NCBI GenBank assembly: GCA_013398295.1
Contig: VZSF01011137.1
Location: 160,070 to 224,069, forward strand
Length of the DNA stretch: 64,000 bases
From: Chionis minor
Lineage: Eukaryota > Chordata > Aves > Charadriiformes > Chionididae
Direction of reading: 5' to 3'
Both the position numbers and the translations under genes were made by a program. Of the stretch, positions 52,201-62,998 are shown piece by piece; the stretch's first letter is position 1, and each line of letters starts with the position of its first letter. The notes under the pieces are model-generated. The model was not told the origin of the DNA. It worked only from the letters and a program-made list of their open reading frames with translations, and did no database searches.

Positions 52201-55200
52201 ATCTAAGCCAGTTGCAGTATTTCTGTCTAATCCTAGAAGTTCAGATATGTTAAAATGAATTTTGCAGAAGACAGAGAGCAAAAGGCACGTAATTGTGGCT
52301 GGTTTTGTTATGCTTAGTGACTGAACATCAGTTTAAATACCGTTTTTTCGGACTTCAGGTACCGGAAGCAACAATAGTCTTGCGCTACTTCACACCATGG
52401 ATGGTTTCTGACGAGCTTCAGAATGAGGCTTGAGGAAAAACAAGACCTGTTGAAACTTGGCATGAAACCAGCTTATAAATACTTCCTTTCTGCCCTCCCT
52501 CAGTTAGGTTTCCTAGTAACCTGCTGCTCTCTGAGGGATCAGGTGTTTACAGATCTACGACACAACTCCCTTTGTTCAGTTGGGTGGCTAGTTAAGAACT
52601 TCTAACAGTACTGTCATCCTCCCAAATCAATAAAAGTGGAAAAACTGATTATTTTTAATGGTTTGTGGAAGAAAGGGAAACCTGAGTCTGCTTCTCCTTG
52701 GCAATAACTCTTTCTCTTTGATGTTGTGTCAGTACTGTTAATGTCCTGTGAGGCTTTTCTTTCTCCCACATCACAGCTGCTCCATAGCCCACCTCATTTC
52801 TGTCTTTATGTTGACTTGAGTAAGGTTTTCAGATCAAATTCCCAAAGGAGCATAATTCCTCCTTATTTGGAGCCCTATGTAACAGTTCCCACAAGATTTA
52901 CTGGAAGCAGGCAGATCCGTTTGTCAGAGCTGCTACTGCAAATGGTGCAGGCAAACCCCAGATTTTAAGAGGAACTTAACATGAGCACTGGATGGGAAGT
53001 TAGGACTAAGCACTGAGATCTAAACAAGAGATGCCACGGATTAATGTGGGGGATCAGTGGATTGATAGCAGCTTACACTCTGGTACTTGTGTCACTGGAT
53101 TCTGGGTGAAACAAGGGCTCACATCTAGAGTGAAAAACATGGCTGTGTTCCTGAACACAGGACAGCTGGGACAAAGCAGAAAGATGTGGGCTGACTCCTG
53201 CCTCTGAAGTCTTTACTTCTGAGGACAGAGTAAATACTGTCCCTTTTTAAACGTGCTTGAACTGGTAGACTTGGTCTGCAACATGCATTTTCCTGTGCCT
53301 TTGTTTGTAGGTTGCCCAGCTCCCTCTCTTCATTAGTGACGGAAAATGGCATCATATCTGTATAACATGGACAACCAGAGATGGAATGTGGGAGGCTTTT
53401 CAGGATGGAGAGAAGCTTGGCACTGGGGAGAATCTCGCTCCTTGGCACCCAATTAAACCTGGCGGAGTCTTGATCCTGGGTCAGGAACAGGTAAGTGAAT
53501 GACGGTGTGTTCCAGGGTTTGGGGAAAAAACCAAAATCAAACCTCCACAAATAAACAGCAGCTGTGAGAAAATTTCTTTTTGTCAAACACTCGCTCCTGT
53601 TTATGCACGGTATCAGAAAGATTAAAACAAAGCAACAAATACTTCATGCAATCATACATTAGTGCATTTTGTTTTATTTATTAAATAGCCAGAATACTCA
53701 TGTTGCAGCTATTCCTATTCCCACTCTTAGTGCTGCAGCGTGCAACTTTGTCAGTGGTCTGAGTCATGCCTTAAATCCAATCCTTGGCCCTCGTAACTAC
53801 CAATGTGGCCACTGAAGTTACAGAAGAGGACAAAGCTGGCCAGTGCTGTTGTATGAGCAGTCAAAAAGGAGCTTGCTGAAAGTAGACCAACTATAATTGC
53901 TTCAATTTGTTTTGTGGTTTTTTTTTTAATTGAAGCCAAATTTACTGTCCCCCTTAGCAGTTTACTGGTTTTCCCCCTTCTTTTTCTCTTTATCCCAAGA
54001 ATAGTAAGAATGTTATTCCTCAAGCCCCAGAATAGACCAAGGAAGTGTGTGTATGGGGATGAGGGGACCAACAACTGAGCACTGGAGTGTGTGCGGGTGT
54101 ATTAGGGTCGTTCATAATTCAGCCTGCTGTGTCGAACTGCCTCCAGGCTGAATTCTGCAGCTTTTCAGGTGTGTCACATTCTGAGTAGTGCAGCCTCTCA
54201 CTCATTCGCAATTGATGTCTACTTTAGAGAAGAGTCTGAAGTCAAAGGGATAAACTCCAAATCAAACGTTTGGTTTCTCATTAAAGATGTAGGTACATAA
54301 CTATTAATGCAAATGCTAATAAGGTTTGAATATTAGTACTGCCAACAGGAAGCATTCATGAGGTTAAGGATAAGTCCTTTTTGAATACTGGGGAAAAAAA
54401 AACCCAAAGGATTTTGAATCTCACTTTTCTAGTAACATCTCATTAAGCTATTGCCTGTGAATTGTGTGGCTCTTATCTTCACATTTTTTCTCTACCTGTT
54501 CTTTGTACGATTATACGTACACCAAAAAAAATACTGTACTGAATAGCAGGAAATAGCCTTTCTCCAGGATTCCGAGGTTCACAATGGTGCAATGAAAAAG
54601 TAGCGTTGTCCTGATACTGATTTTAGTAGATACTTATCCATGACATAAATGACAGAATGGTAAATTTGGAATCCTCACACACTCTGCATAGCAGAGGCTG
54701 CAGCTCAGTATTAAGTGGCTGGCAGGTTTTCTGTAACTCTCCTGTGCCGTTGGCCTGTACTATGCTTGGTTCTATCCTACGCTATCAGCTTCACGTTAGT
54801 GTCATCACACCAAATGTGCGGTTTCTGTCCTTGCTTAGTGGATGGAGCAAGCAAACACCTCCAGGCTTACGCAGTAGCAGTTTGATGTGGTCATTTGGCA
54901 CAACCAGAAGCAGCCTGTGTATTTGGATCCAAAAGTTGCATTTTAAAGGCCCTGCAGATGATTGGTGAAGGGCTGCAGTTAGTTTAATCTATAGCCATAA
55001 AGCTTTTGGAGTAATCTTACGCATCTTTGCAGTTCTTGCTGAAGTTGTCTTGTGCCAAGCTTGCAAGATGGCTCCTAACCTAGCATCAGTATTTAAAGGT
55101 GCCTTTCTGCTCTGCTGCTTGGGGCAGGGTTGGTTATGAATGGCCTTTGTGTGATGGTATACTGTCACTACGGCTTGTTTTGAATTGTTTTGACACGCTC

Positions 55201-55618
55201 CAGATTGGAGCTTTTAACTGTTCCATAGAACACCTTGTTCAAAGTAGCCCTTCTACAACCCTGAAGTTTGTCTCTGACCTACCTCTGCATCTCCTTCCAG
55301 CAGCGTGGCTTGGGGGGAGGGTCTTCAAAATTGAAGAAGAAAATGCTGAAATAACCTTCTCATCTAATCCTAACTCTTTTGTGCCTAAAGGACACAGTAG
55401 GAGGAAGATTTGATGCGACTCAAGCCTTTGTTGGGGAGATGAGCCAGTTCAATATATGGGACAGGGTCTTAAAAGCTGAAGACATCATGAATATTGCTAA
55501 CTGCTCTACCAACATGCCTGGCAACATCATACCCTGGGTTGATAACAACGTTGATGTCTTTGGAGGTGCTACTAAATGGCCTGTGGAGACCTGCGAAGAG
55601 CGTCTGCTAGATTTATAG
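45854..55618 (+). CDS. NPTX2: Neuronal pentraxin II (NPTX2/NARP), five coding exons, 5' end lost in gap
   Basis: Joining 45854-46252, 47882-48098, 51612-51856, 53311-53490 and 55391-55618 gives one open frame of 422 residues plus a TAG stop. All introns are GT-AG, with phases 0, 1, 0, 0. Human NPTX2 is about 431 residues, so only the start of the signal peptide is missing, in the assembly gap. Numbering from the first visible Ala: signal-peptide tail (1-4), cysteines C16, C28 and C81 in the N-terminal multimerising region, heptad-rich helices (about 43-80 and 112-205), and the pentraxin domain (about 212-415). The domain has the conserved pair C244 and C304 and the family signature H-x-C-x-T-W-x-T at 302-309. 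N-glycosylation sequons lie at N139, N180 and N384. The family product is a secreted synaptic protein that forms mixed complexes with NPTX1 and NPTXR and clusters AMPA receptors. NPTX1 is the main alternative; the near-identity to my memory of human NPTX2, including the LLDL C-terminus, favours NPTX2. Confidence 0.97.
46301..46451 (+). repeat. G-rich minisatellite, four units of 37-39 bp, start of NPTX2 intron 1
   Basis: Four head-to-tail units begin with GTGACAGGGGCTTTG, at 46301, 46338, 46375 and 46414. Units 1 and 2 are identical (37 bp, GCAGACTGG type). Units 3 and 4 share a variant (GGAGCACTGG type) with extra G. Each unit has G4-G7 runs on the + strand. The array starts 49 bp after the exon 1 donor. 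Confidence 0.95.
47265..47352 (+). repeat. G/T-only low-complexity tract in intron 1
   Basis: Almost purine/pyrimidine-skewed sequence made of G and T runs (GGTGGG, TTTTTGG, TTTTTTTTT), ending in a T9 run. C and A are nearly absent on the + strand. Confidence 0.85.
47882..48098 (+). CDS. NPTX2: NPTX2 exon 2
   Basis: The acceptor AG is at 47880-47881, and the exon opens with HQLRANVS in the same frame as exon 1. It encodes 72 codons plus one base of a split Gly codon (phase 1). The whole exon is predicted coiled coil, for example LGDLERQLLSKVAELEDEK. It carries two N-glycosylation sequons, NVS and NETS, at the positions known in mammalian NPTX2. The blocks SLLHNETSAHRQKTE and LNALL are conserved, while the stretch after NVS is more diverged. 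The donor GTAATC begins at 48099. Confidence 0.96.
49425..49560 (+). mobile_element. MIR / CORE-SINE relic in NPTX2 intron 2
   Basis: A CTGTGCCTTTGGTTCCTCTG block followed by GAGGGTAATAATGATCTAAG and GTAGATTAAATGCTGACAAT resembles the forward MIR-type sequence CCTCAGTTTCCCCATCTG, GGGGATAATAATRCTTACC, GAGGATTAATTAGTTAATG. Strongly diverged. Confidence 0.55.
49880..50105 (+). mobile_element. MIR / CORE-SINE relic in NPTX2 intron 2
   Basis: A TTCTCCATCTCTAAAAGGGA block and an AATAAAAATATTTGCTGCCT block are followed by a CAGATTGTTTAGGAAAAGGA block. Then come GTCTTATCCTGTGCATGTGC and GCCCAGAACAGGAGGATC. The order matches amniote MIR-type elements that continue into an AGATTGTAAGCTCTTTGGGG-like 3' part. 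The copy is in forward orientation. Confidence 0.65.
51080..51165 (+). mobile_element. Short MIR relic in NPTX2 intron 2
   Basis: CAGCCTGCCATCTGTAAAAC followed by GGGGATGCTGCTGCTAGCTC corresponds to the MIR landmark CTCATCTGTAAAATGGGGATAAT and the CTACCTC block after it. The copy is short and diverged but the landmark is distinctive. Confidence 0.6.
51612..51856 (+). CDS. NPTX2: NPTX2 exon 3, start of pentraxin domain
   Basis: The acceptor TTCTAG precedes 51612, where the split Gly codon is completed. The exon then reads NSAFKSPDEFKVSLPLRTNYLYGKI, which leads into the pentraxin fold. It includes the first conserved domain cysteine in VCLWLRSSASPG, the GTPFSYAVPGQANE block, and the IEWGNNPIELLINDK strand. 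The exon is 245 bp and ends in phase 0 before donor GTGAGA at 51857. The sequence is nearly identical to the human protein as remembered, which indicates strong constraint. Confidence 0.97.
51857..53310 (+). other. NPTX2: NPTX2 intron 3
   Basis: A 1.45-kb GT-AG intron of unique sequence. I see no repeat or extra exon that I can support. Confidence 0.9.
53311..53490 (+). CDS. NPTX2: NPTX2 exon 4, pentraxin signature
   Basis: The exon is 180 bp, exactly 60 codons and phase 0 on both sides, between acceptor TTTGTAG and donor GTAAGT. It encodes VAQLPLFISDGKWHHICITW and continues to LILGQEQ. It contains the pentraxin signature H-x-C-x-[ST]-W-x-[ST] and the second conserved domain cysteine, which pairs with the exon 3 cysteine in the family. 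The GQEQD motif, completed in exon 5, belongs to the calcium-binding region of pentraxins. Confidence 0.97.
53491..55390 (+). other. NPTX2: NPTX2 intron 4
   Basis: A 1.9-kb GT-AG intron of mostly unique sequence. An in-frame ORF reads into exon 5 from the intron side in another phase, but the acceptor CTAAAG at 55385-55390 and the family sequence fix the true boundary. Confidence 0.9.
55391..55618 (+). CDS. NPTX2: NPTX2 exon 5, C-terminus and stop
   Basis: The acceptor CTAAAG precedes 55391. The exon encodes 75 residues and a TAG stop, starting DTVGGRFDATQAFVGEMSQF and ending ETCEERLLDL. It completes the calcium-binding segment and carries the third sequon, NCS. The C-terminal block CEERLLDL matches the human NPTX2 C-terminus as remembered, which supports NPTX2 over its paralogues. 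Confidence 0.97.
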   Translation, partial: DTVGGRFDATQAFVGEMSQFNIWDRVLKAEDIMNIANCSTNMPGNIIPWVDNNVDVFGGATKWPVETCEERLLDL

Positions 55619-56290
55619 CTGCAATTGTTTCCCGTTCAAGTGCCCCCTTTAGTAGGACAATCTTCTGTGCAATCTAAGTCTCTCTGCCCTTCCCCAATCT
55701 TAACTCCTCAAAAGAACAAAGAAGTTGAGTAACCTGCCTCCCTGCAAAGATAGCTGCTAGTTCCGGGCGTGGAGCCCGACCATGGAAGAAGCACTTGGCT
55801 GCAGCAGCCCTTGCTTTCGTATGGCCTGGCCCAAACTCCGCTCTGGCCTGCGGCAGCCTCCGGCTTCGGCCCGGGCTCGGTCCGGCAGCTCTTCCGGCTG
55901 GGAGGGGCCAGCCATGCACTGTTAACTGCAGTGCTCCTTTGGGTAACGTGCCGCGCTGGCGGAGCGCTAGGAGTAACGGGCTAAATGTGAATCCCTCCTT
56001 CCAGTCTATCGTCTCCCCCTTGAATTGAAGCCATTCTTTTTTAGCCCTTTTTAAAGAAATCACTTAATCCTTACACCGCAGTGGTTATGGTGCAACTATG
56101 GGTAGAGCAGAACAGCCACTGCCTGAGTGCAAGGGTCTTGCTTTTTAATTTGCAGATTAGGAATCCTTATTTTATGATAAGGAGGCAACGTATTTGAGAT
56201 ATGCTATTCTAGTCCAATTTGAAGACAGGGCTGCGTGATCAGCACAGCTCCATTGAAACAGATGCTTCGGGTAAGGTTGTGTCCAAAGCC

Positions 56291-56462
56291 TGTCTCTCGC
56301 TAGCCAGGATCCCAGCCTAGCTGGATGGATCAGAGACTGTATTTGTATTTTCTGTAGGCTGAATGTACTGAATTCCTGTCTTTCACTAGCCAGGATCCCA
56401 GCCTAGCTGGATGGATCAGAGACTGTATTTGTATTTTCTGTAGGCTGAATGTACTGAATTCC
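56291..56462 (+). repeat. 86-bp tandem duplication in NPTX2 3' UTR
   Basis: Copy 1 is 56291-56376 and copy 2 is 56377-56462. They are directly adjacent and in the same orientation. They differ only at two sites near the 5' end (C/T and G/A transitions). The unit includes GCTAGCCAGGATCC / CTAGCTGGATGGATC-type sequence and a TGTATTTGTATTTTCTGTAG tract. Confidence 0.97.
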
Positions 56463-57076
56463 TAGTGTCCTGGCTTGTAAACTTTTCTCTATTGTTTCTC
56501 TTGCTTTAGTCAATGTCTTTATTTTTTTTAAACATACAAGCTGTGATGAAGTGAATTTCAATTTTGTTTTGCTTTGAAAGGCCTTTTTATGAGTAAGTGC
56601 CAAAGTTCGGTTTCTGCTGGCTGAGAATAGCTATATATTTTTCCAGCATAAGTCTTCTGCGCTGTTTTCTCTGTTGCTGTAGTGGTCCTCTGTAATATGA
56701 AAATGTGCTGGTTTTCCAGTTCTCGTTGACTGTCTCTTCTGTAAGCACTGGGCTGACTACTATATTTTTCTATCATTTTTTCTCTCAATATTTTGCAAAC
56801 AATGTCGCTGTTTCCTTGGCATTGATGTGACTACTTGGTTTGTGGCTTGCAGATAGCAAATGCACTGTACTGGGAAAGAGTTAATACTTTTGTTATTTAA
56901 AAGAAAAAGGATTTAAGGGGGGGGGAATTTATAAAGCTATATATCATATTTTATTTTTCATATGTTTGAATTGTAAGGATAATATGGTGACAGTCCCATT
57001 TGTAGGATAAAGTTGCATATTTCCATTAATATGTAGTTTGCTGTTCTTAAAAGAAAATTCTTATAATGAACTTTTA

Positions 57077-57082
57077 ATTAAA
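57077..57082 (+). terminator. NPTX2: Candidate polyadenylation signal ATTAAA
   Basis: An ATTAAA hexamer sits in AT-rich sequence about 1.46 kb after the stop codon and is followed by a T-rich stretch. I saw no AATAAA between the stop and this point. It is the best candidate for the NPTX2 mRNA end; cleavage would fall near 57.1 kb. Confidence 0.5.
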
Positions 57083-58548
57083 ATGCACTGTCAAAATGAG
57101 TCTTTTAATTCCTTTATAGTCACACAAGACACTGAATGTTCTCTTCCCCAGCTGCTCAGAGCTCCGCTCCTGTCTCTCCAGGCTGGCAGTATGGTCCTGG
57201 GAGAGGCTGTCGTTATTCCCCAAGTGTCCGAAGTCACAGTCTTCACCCGCCGGGGGCTGAGGGCTGTGGGGGACCTTGGTGGGGAGAGGGTCCCCGCAGC
57301 GGGGTGGGTGTCAGGCCGTGCCCTTGGAGCGGGCTGGGACATGGAACACGGTCAGCTTTAGCCTTACGGGTGTGAGAAACTGAAACCATCATCACCCTCC
57401 TGGGTGAAAGTCTGGGTTGCAGGTGACTGAAGTGTCCCAAACCCGTGTGAAAAGAATTGCTCGAGGATGAGGCGACTTGCGGAAAGGCAATCGCAGGGGC
57501 ACGACGCCGGCATAACCCATGCAGGGGCCGAGGTAAACCAAATGCTCCGCTTGGTAAACCAACACGCCGGCAGCGCTGCCTGTAAGGGAACCACCAGCTC
57601 TGGCCGTGAAGAGTTTGAGGTTATATGAAACATCACAAAACTCAGTTTCAAATGTTCTCATTCTGATTGGCCTTAAAACAGACACACCATCCCCCAACCC
57701 GCAACAGAACTTTCCCTGCCTTGAGGAAGAACCAGAGTGACCAAAACCCCCATCAATATCCAAAGACTCTGTGTCCTAAGATGAGGGAGAATGCGAAATT
57801 CTCACCTCCCGTGGGCTAGAGACCAGCAGAGGCATCAGCCCTCCAGTCAACCCACCTTTCTTTATCAGCTTTTTTCAAAATAAACTGAAGTCTGGAGTCA
57901 CCCGTGCTGAGGTCTGCCCTCTCAGTAAACAGCTTTTGCAGGTTTCACTCTGTTCTGGAGCGGCGCAATGGTGGAATGGCCCTGGCTGCTTTCCTGGGGG
58001 GCGAGGGGTCTATTGTCATAAACACGAAGTCAGTGTTTGGACAAATGGGTTGGCTGAGAGAAGCAGAGGGTCTTCCCGCTTCAGCTAGGCACGTCGGTCT
58101 GTATTTAGGGAGTCATTTGAACACACTCCCCAGCTGAGGTCTGTCTCTAGCACCGGCTTTAACAGCAAACACCTGGGGAACAGCCCCCTGCAGGAGGTGT
58201 TTGCAGCTGGGGCTGCCATGGCGTTGTGTCCTGCACACTGGGAACACCTGGTGGGGGCTGCTTTGGGCTGGGGCCCCGGGGGTCTCTGGGTTCCTCCTCC
58301 TTTCTGCTCCGGCGGCGCGAGGGAGCGGAGAAACGGAACCGGTCTCCAGCGTGGGAATCCATGGGAGCAGCTGGATTTTTTCTGAGGTATGTCGAGGTGC
58401 TCAGTAGGAGGGGGTGTCTGAGGACATTCGTCCTGTTGCAACCTGACTCAGAGCTAGCGTGGATCTTTTCTTCTAAAGATAAACGACTTGCTCCTCTGGT
58501 TTGGGGTTGTTTTTTACTGATTACATAACTGAGATGGTAGGGATTCCG

Positions 58549-58569
58549 GGGGGGGGGGGGGGGGGGGGG
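58549..58569 (+). repeat. G21 homopolymer
   Basis: A run of 21 G followed by TTGGGGTTTTT. It is highly prone to length error in sequencing, and the true length is uncertain. Confidence 0.9.
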
Positions 58570-60123
58570 TTGGGGTTTTTGTTTTTCAGACCCTGACTCT
58601 TCAGTAAAAGCCAAAGCTAAGGAGTATATATTCTATTGAAAGGAGGGGAGGTTACTATATATATAGTCGTCTTTCTTTTGTTCAGTAGTACCTTGTACCT
58701 TTTTCGTCAAAAAGAAAAGATGTGTATTGATTTTTGTAGCTTTATCTTGCGATGAAAAGCTACGGCTGTTATTCTGCTGCTCCACATTCTGGGAGTCACG
58801 TGTTTTATGTGCATATATAAGCAGATGGCAAAACAGGAGTAAATATTACCATATTCCAGCATCTATACTGTTTATGGAGCGTGGAAGTGACAAGACAACC
58901 TTCAGTTCCCAAACTGCTCTGAATACACAGAAGTAATAACTTGTGGAGAGCTGACTGACAGCTACAGCGCTTGGAACATGCAGAAATGCAGATTTCTAGA
59001 AAATCTGCTTCTGTTTAAAAACAGGAGCTAGGACTCCCAAAAGGGGTGTCGGTGCTGCTGAGGGGTCGCCCTCGGGGAGCTGCGGAGTGGTCGGGTCTCC
59101 AGGGGACCTCTCTGAGGAGTCACCCCCGGGGAGCTGCTCTCCAGAGGATTTCCCGGTGCCGGTCACTCTGTTCCGGCGTTGCGCGCGGCTCCTCGCGTGT
59201 GCTTGGTGCGTTCAGAGGCCGTTGGGCCACAAAGCAGCTGGGCTTTGGTGTGTGGAAATCCGGGTTGTACTTCTCCAGAGGGGTGTTTTGCCCAAGTGCC
59301 TGGCTGTTACACCACGTTTGGCGCTCGCCGGAAGGCTGGAGCCCCGCGGGGAAGAGAGCCCCGGCGTCCCGCTGGGGCCGGAGACTGGCTCCCTCCTGCA
59401 GGTGACTCTGCTGGTGGCGCTGGCTCCTTAAGCTGTTAGCGTGGGCCTCGGAAACGCAGGGAAGATGGCAGAAGTTCTTGCCAGGGAAGCTCTACCCTTT
59501 CCACACGCTTCCCCAGCGCTGGAATAGGGGAGGCTGCCAGGGAGGAGCGTGTTCTGTTTTGCTCCGGAGAGCTGGTGTCCCGCGGGCCTTTCCGAAGGCG
59601 GAACGCAGGCCAGCAGCAAAGCCGGCGCTTTGTGTGAGGTGCTAAAGGCTGGCGCCTCCTCAGGCAGGGTAACTGTTGTTCTAAACAAACACGTGTATAG
59701 CAGCAGAGTAGACATTTTATGTTTGCTGCTGGCACCTCTCTCTGTGTAAGGATTCTTCATCCAGCTGACTTCAGTCCTGCAGGCTGGGAGGGAAGATCAG
59801 CTGCCTTCTACTGCATCATCCTCCGGGAGACCCGAATCTTGCCGGGAATGCCGGTGCAGGAGCAAACGGCCCGGCTGAGGCTTTCACCACGGATGATGCT
59901 CCCTTGGTGCTGCTGTGGGGATCTGGGGGTCGGCACAGCAAGGGCCCTGCCGAAACGGAGACCTGCTGAGGGAGAGAGTGCGGCACCGTCGGGCTCGCTG
60001 CAGGAATAAACGGACTCTGTTGGTAGCCAGGGGATCTGGGGGTTTGAAAGTGGTGTGGGATTTTTCCAGAGGTCTCTCACTAAAACAACTTTTTATGTCT
60101 TGTCTTTTGTTTTTTTTTCCTTG

Positions 60124-60142
60124 TGCGTGTGTGTGTGTGTGT
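60124..60142 (+). repeat. Short (GT)n microsatellite
   Basis: A GT/TG dinucleotide tract of about nine units, followed by GCACACAAAG. Confidence 0.85.
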
Positions 60143-62954
60143 GCACACAAAGAAAAAGCTGGACCTTGATAATGTTCATGGTTTAGCTGTGTGGTTTAAA
60201 TAATACATGAGTTTTACAGAGCTAAAAGTCTTCTGGAAAGAATGGAATTAATTGCACCCCTGGCTATCACTGTTTCTAAAAGGCTGCACTTAGAGAAGTA
60301 TAAATTTCCACAAGGAGCACAAAGGTCTGTTTCTTTCTCCCCGGGAGGGCTGGGCTGACGTTCTCGCAGAGCTTCAAATACCAAAGCTCCCTTATGGCTC
60401 GATGCCACTGAGAGAAATTGTTTTATTTATTAAAGATGCTGTGGTGTCTCACCTGAGGTGGCTCCCAGCCCATGTTTGTCCAAGCGGTTCCGCTCCTGGC
60501 AGCGCTGTTCCCAGCTGCTCCCGCCACGGGAAGGATGCCAAGCGCTCGCCTTTATGGTACCCGCGTGTTCCCTCGCCACCGGTCAGCTTGTGCTGGGTGG
60601 CCGGGAGCAGAGCTTGCCTCGCCGAGGGCCGGCTCGAGCGTCCCTGGCGTGGCGTATGCTTTTCTTCTGCGCTGAGAGACATTTGCGAGAGTTTTGCCCT
60701 GGTTTTTAGACTGTTAAGCTGTTGCCACCAGCTGTTCTGGAGTGCTTATTAGGAATAAGGGTTCAGAATGGTAACTGAAGGATTATTTCTTTGGAGGGTT
60801 TAGGTGGTTTTTAAGGTACTGGGTGCTCTTTTAGTTTGTATCTTTCAAAACACATAAACCAGCTTACGAGTAACTTAAAATCCTTATGCTGCTGCAACAG
60901 AGCTGGGCACCCAGGCCTCTCTCCACAACGGAAGATTGCGCTCCTGACCGCCCGCACAAACAGAAACCTATTTAAATGGCAACCTCATGTTAAAAAGAGA
61001 ATGCTAAAACCTCCTGGGTAACAATACTGGCTAAGCAGGTGATTTATAACTTTTTTTTTTTTTAATCCTACTTGGTGTTCACTGCTGGTGTGCGGTGGGA
61101 GCTGGGCATGCCGTCCGGCTCTGGTCGCAGGCGCAGCCGTGTTTTCCGCAGCAGGACGCCGTTGTTTTCTCCCTGTTCCGGAGGGCACGGAGCAGGCAGT
61201 TGCCTCCTCTCCCGTGCCGATCTGAGAAGAGATTGTGCCGTGCAGCCGCCTTCTGCCTCTGCAACTGCAAAAAGGTCTGGGAGAAATGATCTGCACTGAC
61301 TCTTAATTTTGTGTGAGAATTCCCCACGGGAGATAGTTGTGTCTGACAAAACAGGACAGACCTAGATTTGCTTTCCAGGTATGGTGTAGCTCACAAAGAG
61401 TGTGCTGTGTTTTAGGCCAAGGCTTCTCTTTTTTCCCTTTTCTGCTTTCTTTATAGCAAATTATAAATGGTTGATAAACACATATAATAAAATACAGGTA
61501 TGCGTTGGCAAATCATCCTTTTCTTCCATTAAAGAAAGCTGTTACTTACTGTGTAGAGAGTACATATCCTCCTAAGAGATCGAATTATTTATGGCAGTGC
61601 ATTAATTAGCTTTTTCAAGGCGTCTAAAGTCTTGGACCTACTTGCAGCTCCAGGGATAATTGCAGCAGGTAAATACCTCTCTGCATCCAGTAGAATGTGC
61701 TGGCAAACAACTGTCGATACGCGCTTTGGGCTTGTGTCCTGCTGGGGGCTCCTGGCCAGCGGAAAGCTGGCACCGACCGGGCGTTTGCAAGGAAGTGGTC
61801 AGGACCTGCTGGCTGAGTAGCCACGGTGGCCACAGACAACTGAGGAGGCTGCAGAGCTGGTTTGGTCACCAGTTTTGCTGGTGTATCTGTGCTGTCACCT
61901 TATTTCTGAGGCTGTACCAGCACTCTCTCGCCTGCTGTGACTCTCGTTTTGGTCTTGGTAAACGGCAGATGTGACTCCACTCTCATGTTCGTCAGCAGCT
62001 CCGGTACTTTTTCTAGGGGCTGTGCTGCTTTTTAGCGAGATCCACGCTTTGTGTGTTCCACCTCTTGAATTTTTGTGTGTCTGTTCACGAGTATTTGGCA
62101 TTGTTCAGATACGCTGCTATGGTTACTCAGGCGCCACTGACTGCACAGGTCAGCTTGAAGAGCTTTGAACAAAGTATTTGGGACAGAATGCTTCTTAATT
62201 TAAGACTCGGCACATCAGTTTGAACAAGTTACGTAGAGGATAATGTCTTTCTTTTTTCCTTGCGCTTGGGATTTGGAAAAAAACATAAGAAAAGTATTGC
62301 CTTGACGTGAGTCCAAGCAATGACAGTAGCTCCTGCTGAAAATAGAAACCAGCCTGTTTGTTCTGGGAATTGCCTGAAGGCCAGAAGGGCTCTGTGCGCA
62401 GCAGTGGAAGGAGGATGTACGAACCAGAGCATCCTGCTGAAGAGCACAGGCTTCCTCGCTGCGTCCGTGCCGCTCGGAGCAGCTCTGTGGGTGTGAGCGG
62501 GGCCGACTGCGCGTCTCCACCACAGCCCGGCACCCGTGCAAACGTTCGGGGCCGCGTTTTACGAGCCCTGGGGAGTGGAAGGGGCCAGTATGTGGTCCTT
62601 GGACCTCAGGTTGCCACCGGATGGCTCAGGGGTAGGACGTCAGCAGCTCGCTCCTGCAGGCTGTGGTGTTGGAGTGAGGATGGGGCAGGATGGACCTGTC
62701 CGGGGCTGTACCCACGGTTTCCATCTTTTCATCCCGAGCAGATCTGTGAGCCCAGCTGGCGCTTGGTGGTGGTTAGGTCCCAGAAATTGTGAGATCTGTT
62801 CTGTTCCACACTGGGCAGAGGTTGAAAAAGGATCACTGTAAAGTGCCTTTACAGACACGCACAGTGGTGCCTGCGCCAGGCCATGCTCTTTAATGCCTTT
62901 CTGCTTACTGCGCCCTGGAGAAGTGAATATGACTGAATTTCCTCTTCTGAGTAT

Positions 62955-62998
62955 GCTGGAGGCAAAATTTCCATAGACTTGAATGGGAGAAGAACAAG
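62955..62998. repeat. Ancient amniote repeat relic (GACTTCAATGGGAG-type)
   Basis: GCAAAATTTCCATAGACTTG followed by AATGGGAGAAGAACAAG is close to the common amniote relic GCAAAACTCCCATTGACTTCAATGGGAG. Confidence 0.4.

Larger units (their letters stand above)
55619..57100 (+). other. NPTX2: Probable NPTX2 3' UTR
   Basis: The stretch from the stop codon to about 57.1 kb holds no supportable ORF. It is AT-rich in its distal half and ends in a candidate polyadenylation hexamer. A GC-rich patch lies at 55780-55970 and a G9 run near 56920. It contains the 86-bp tandem duplication described separately. The 3' boundary is inferred from the hexamer and from the change to GC-rich sequence at about 57.15 kb, not from transcript data. 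Confidence 0.65.

Noticed and set aside
58159..61349. Many ORFs of 60-150 residues in the downstream GC-rich patches, considered as exons of a neighbouring gene
   Set aside because: None matches a protein I recognise, none has consistent splice borders and frame, and most are mirrored on the other strand.
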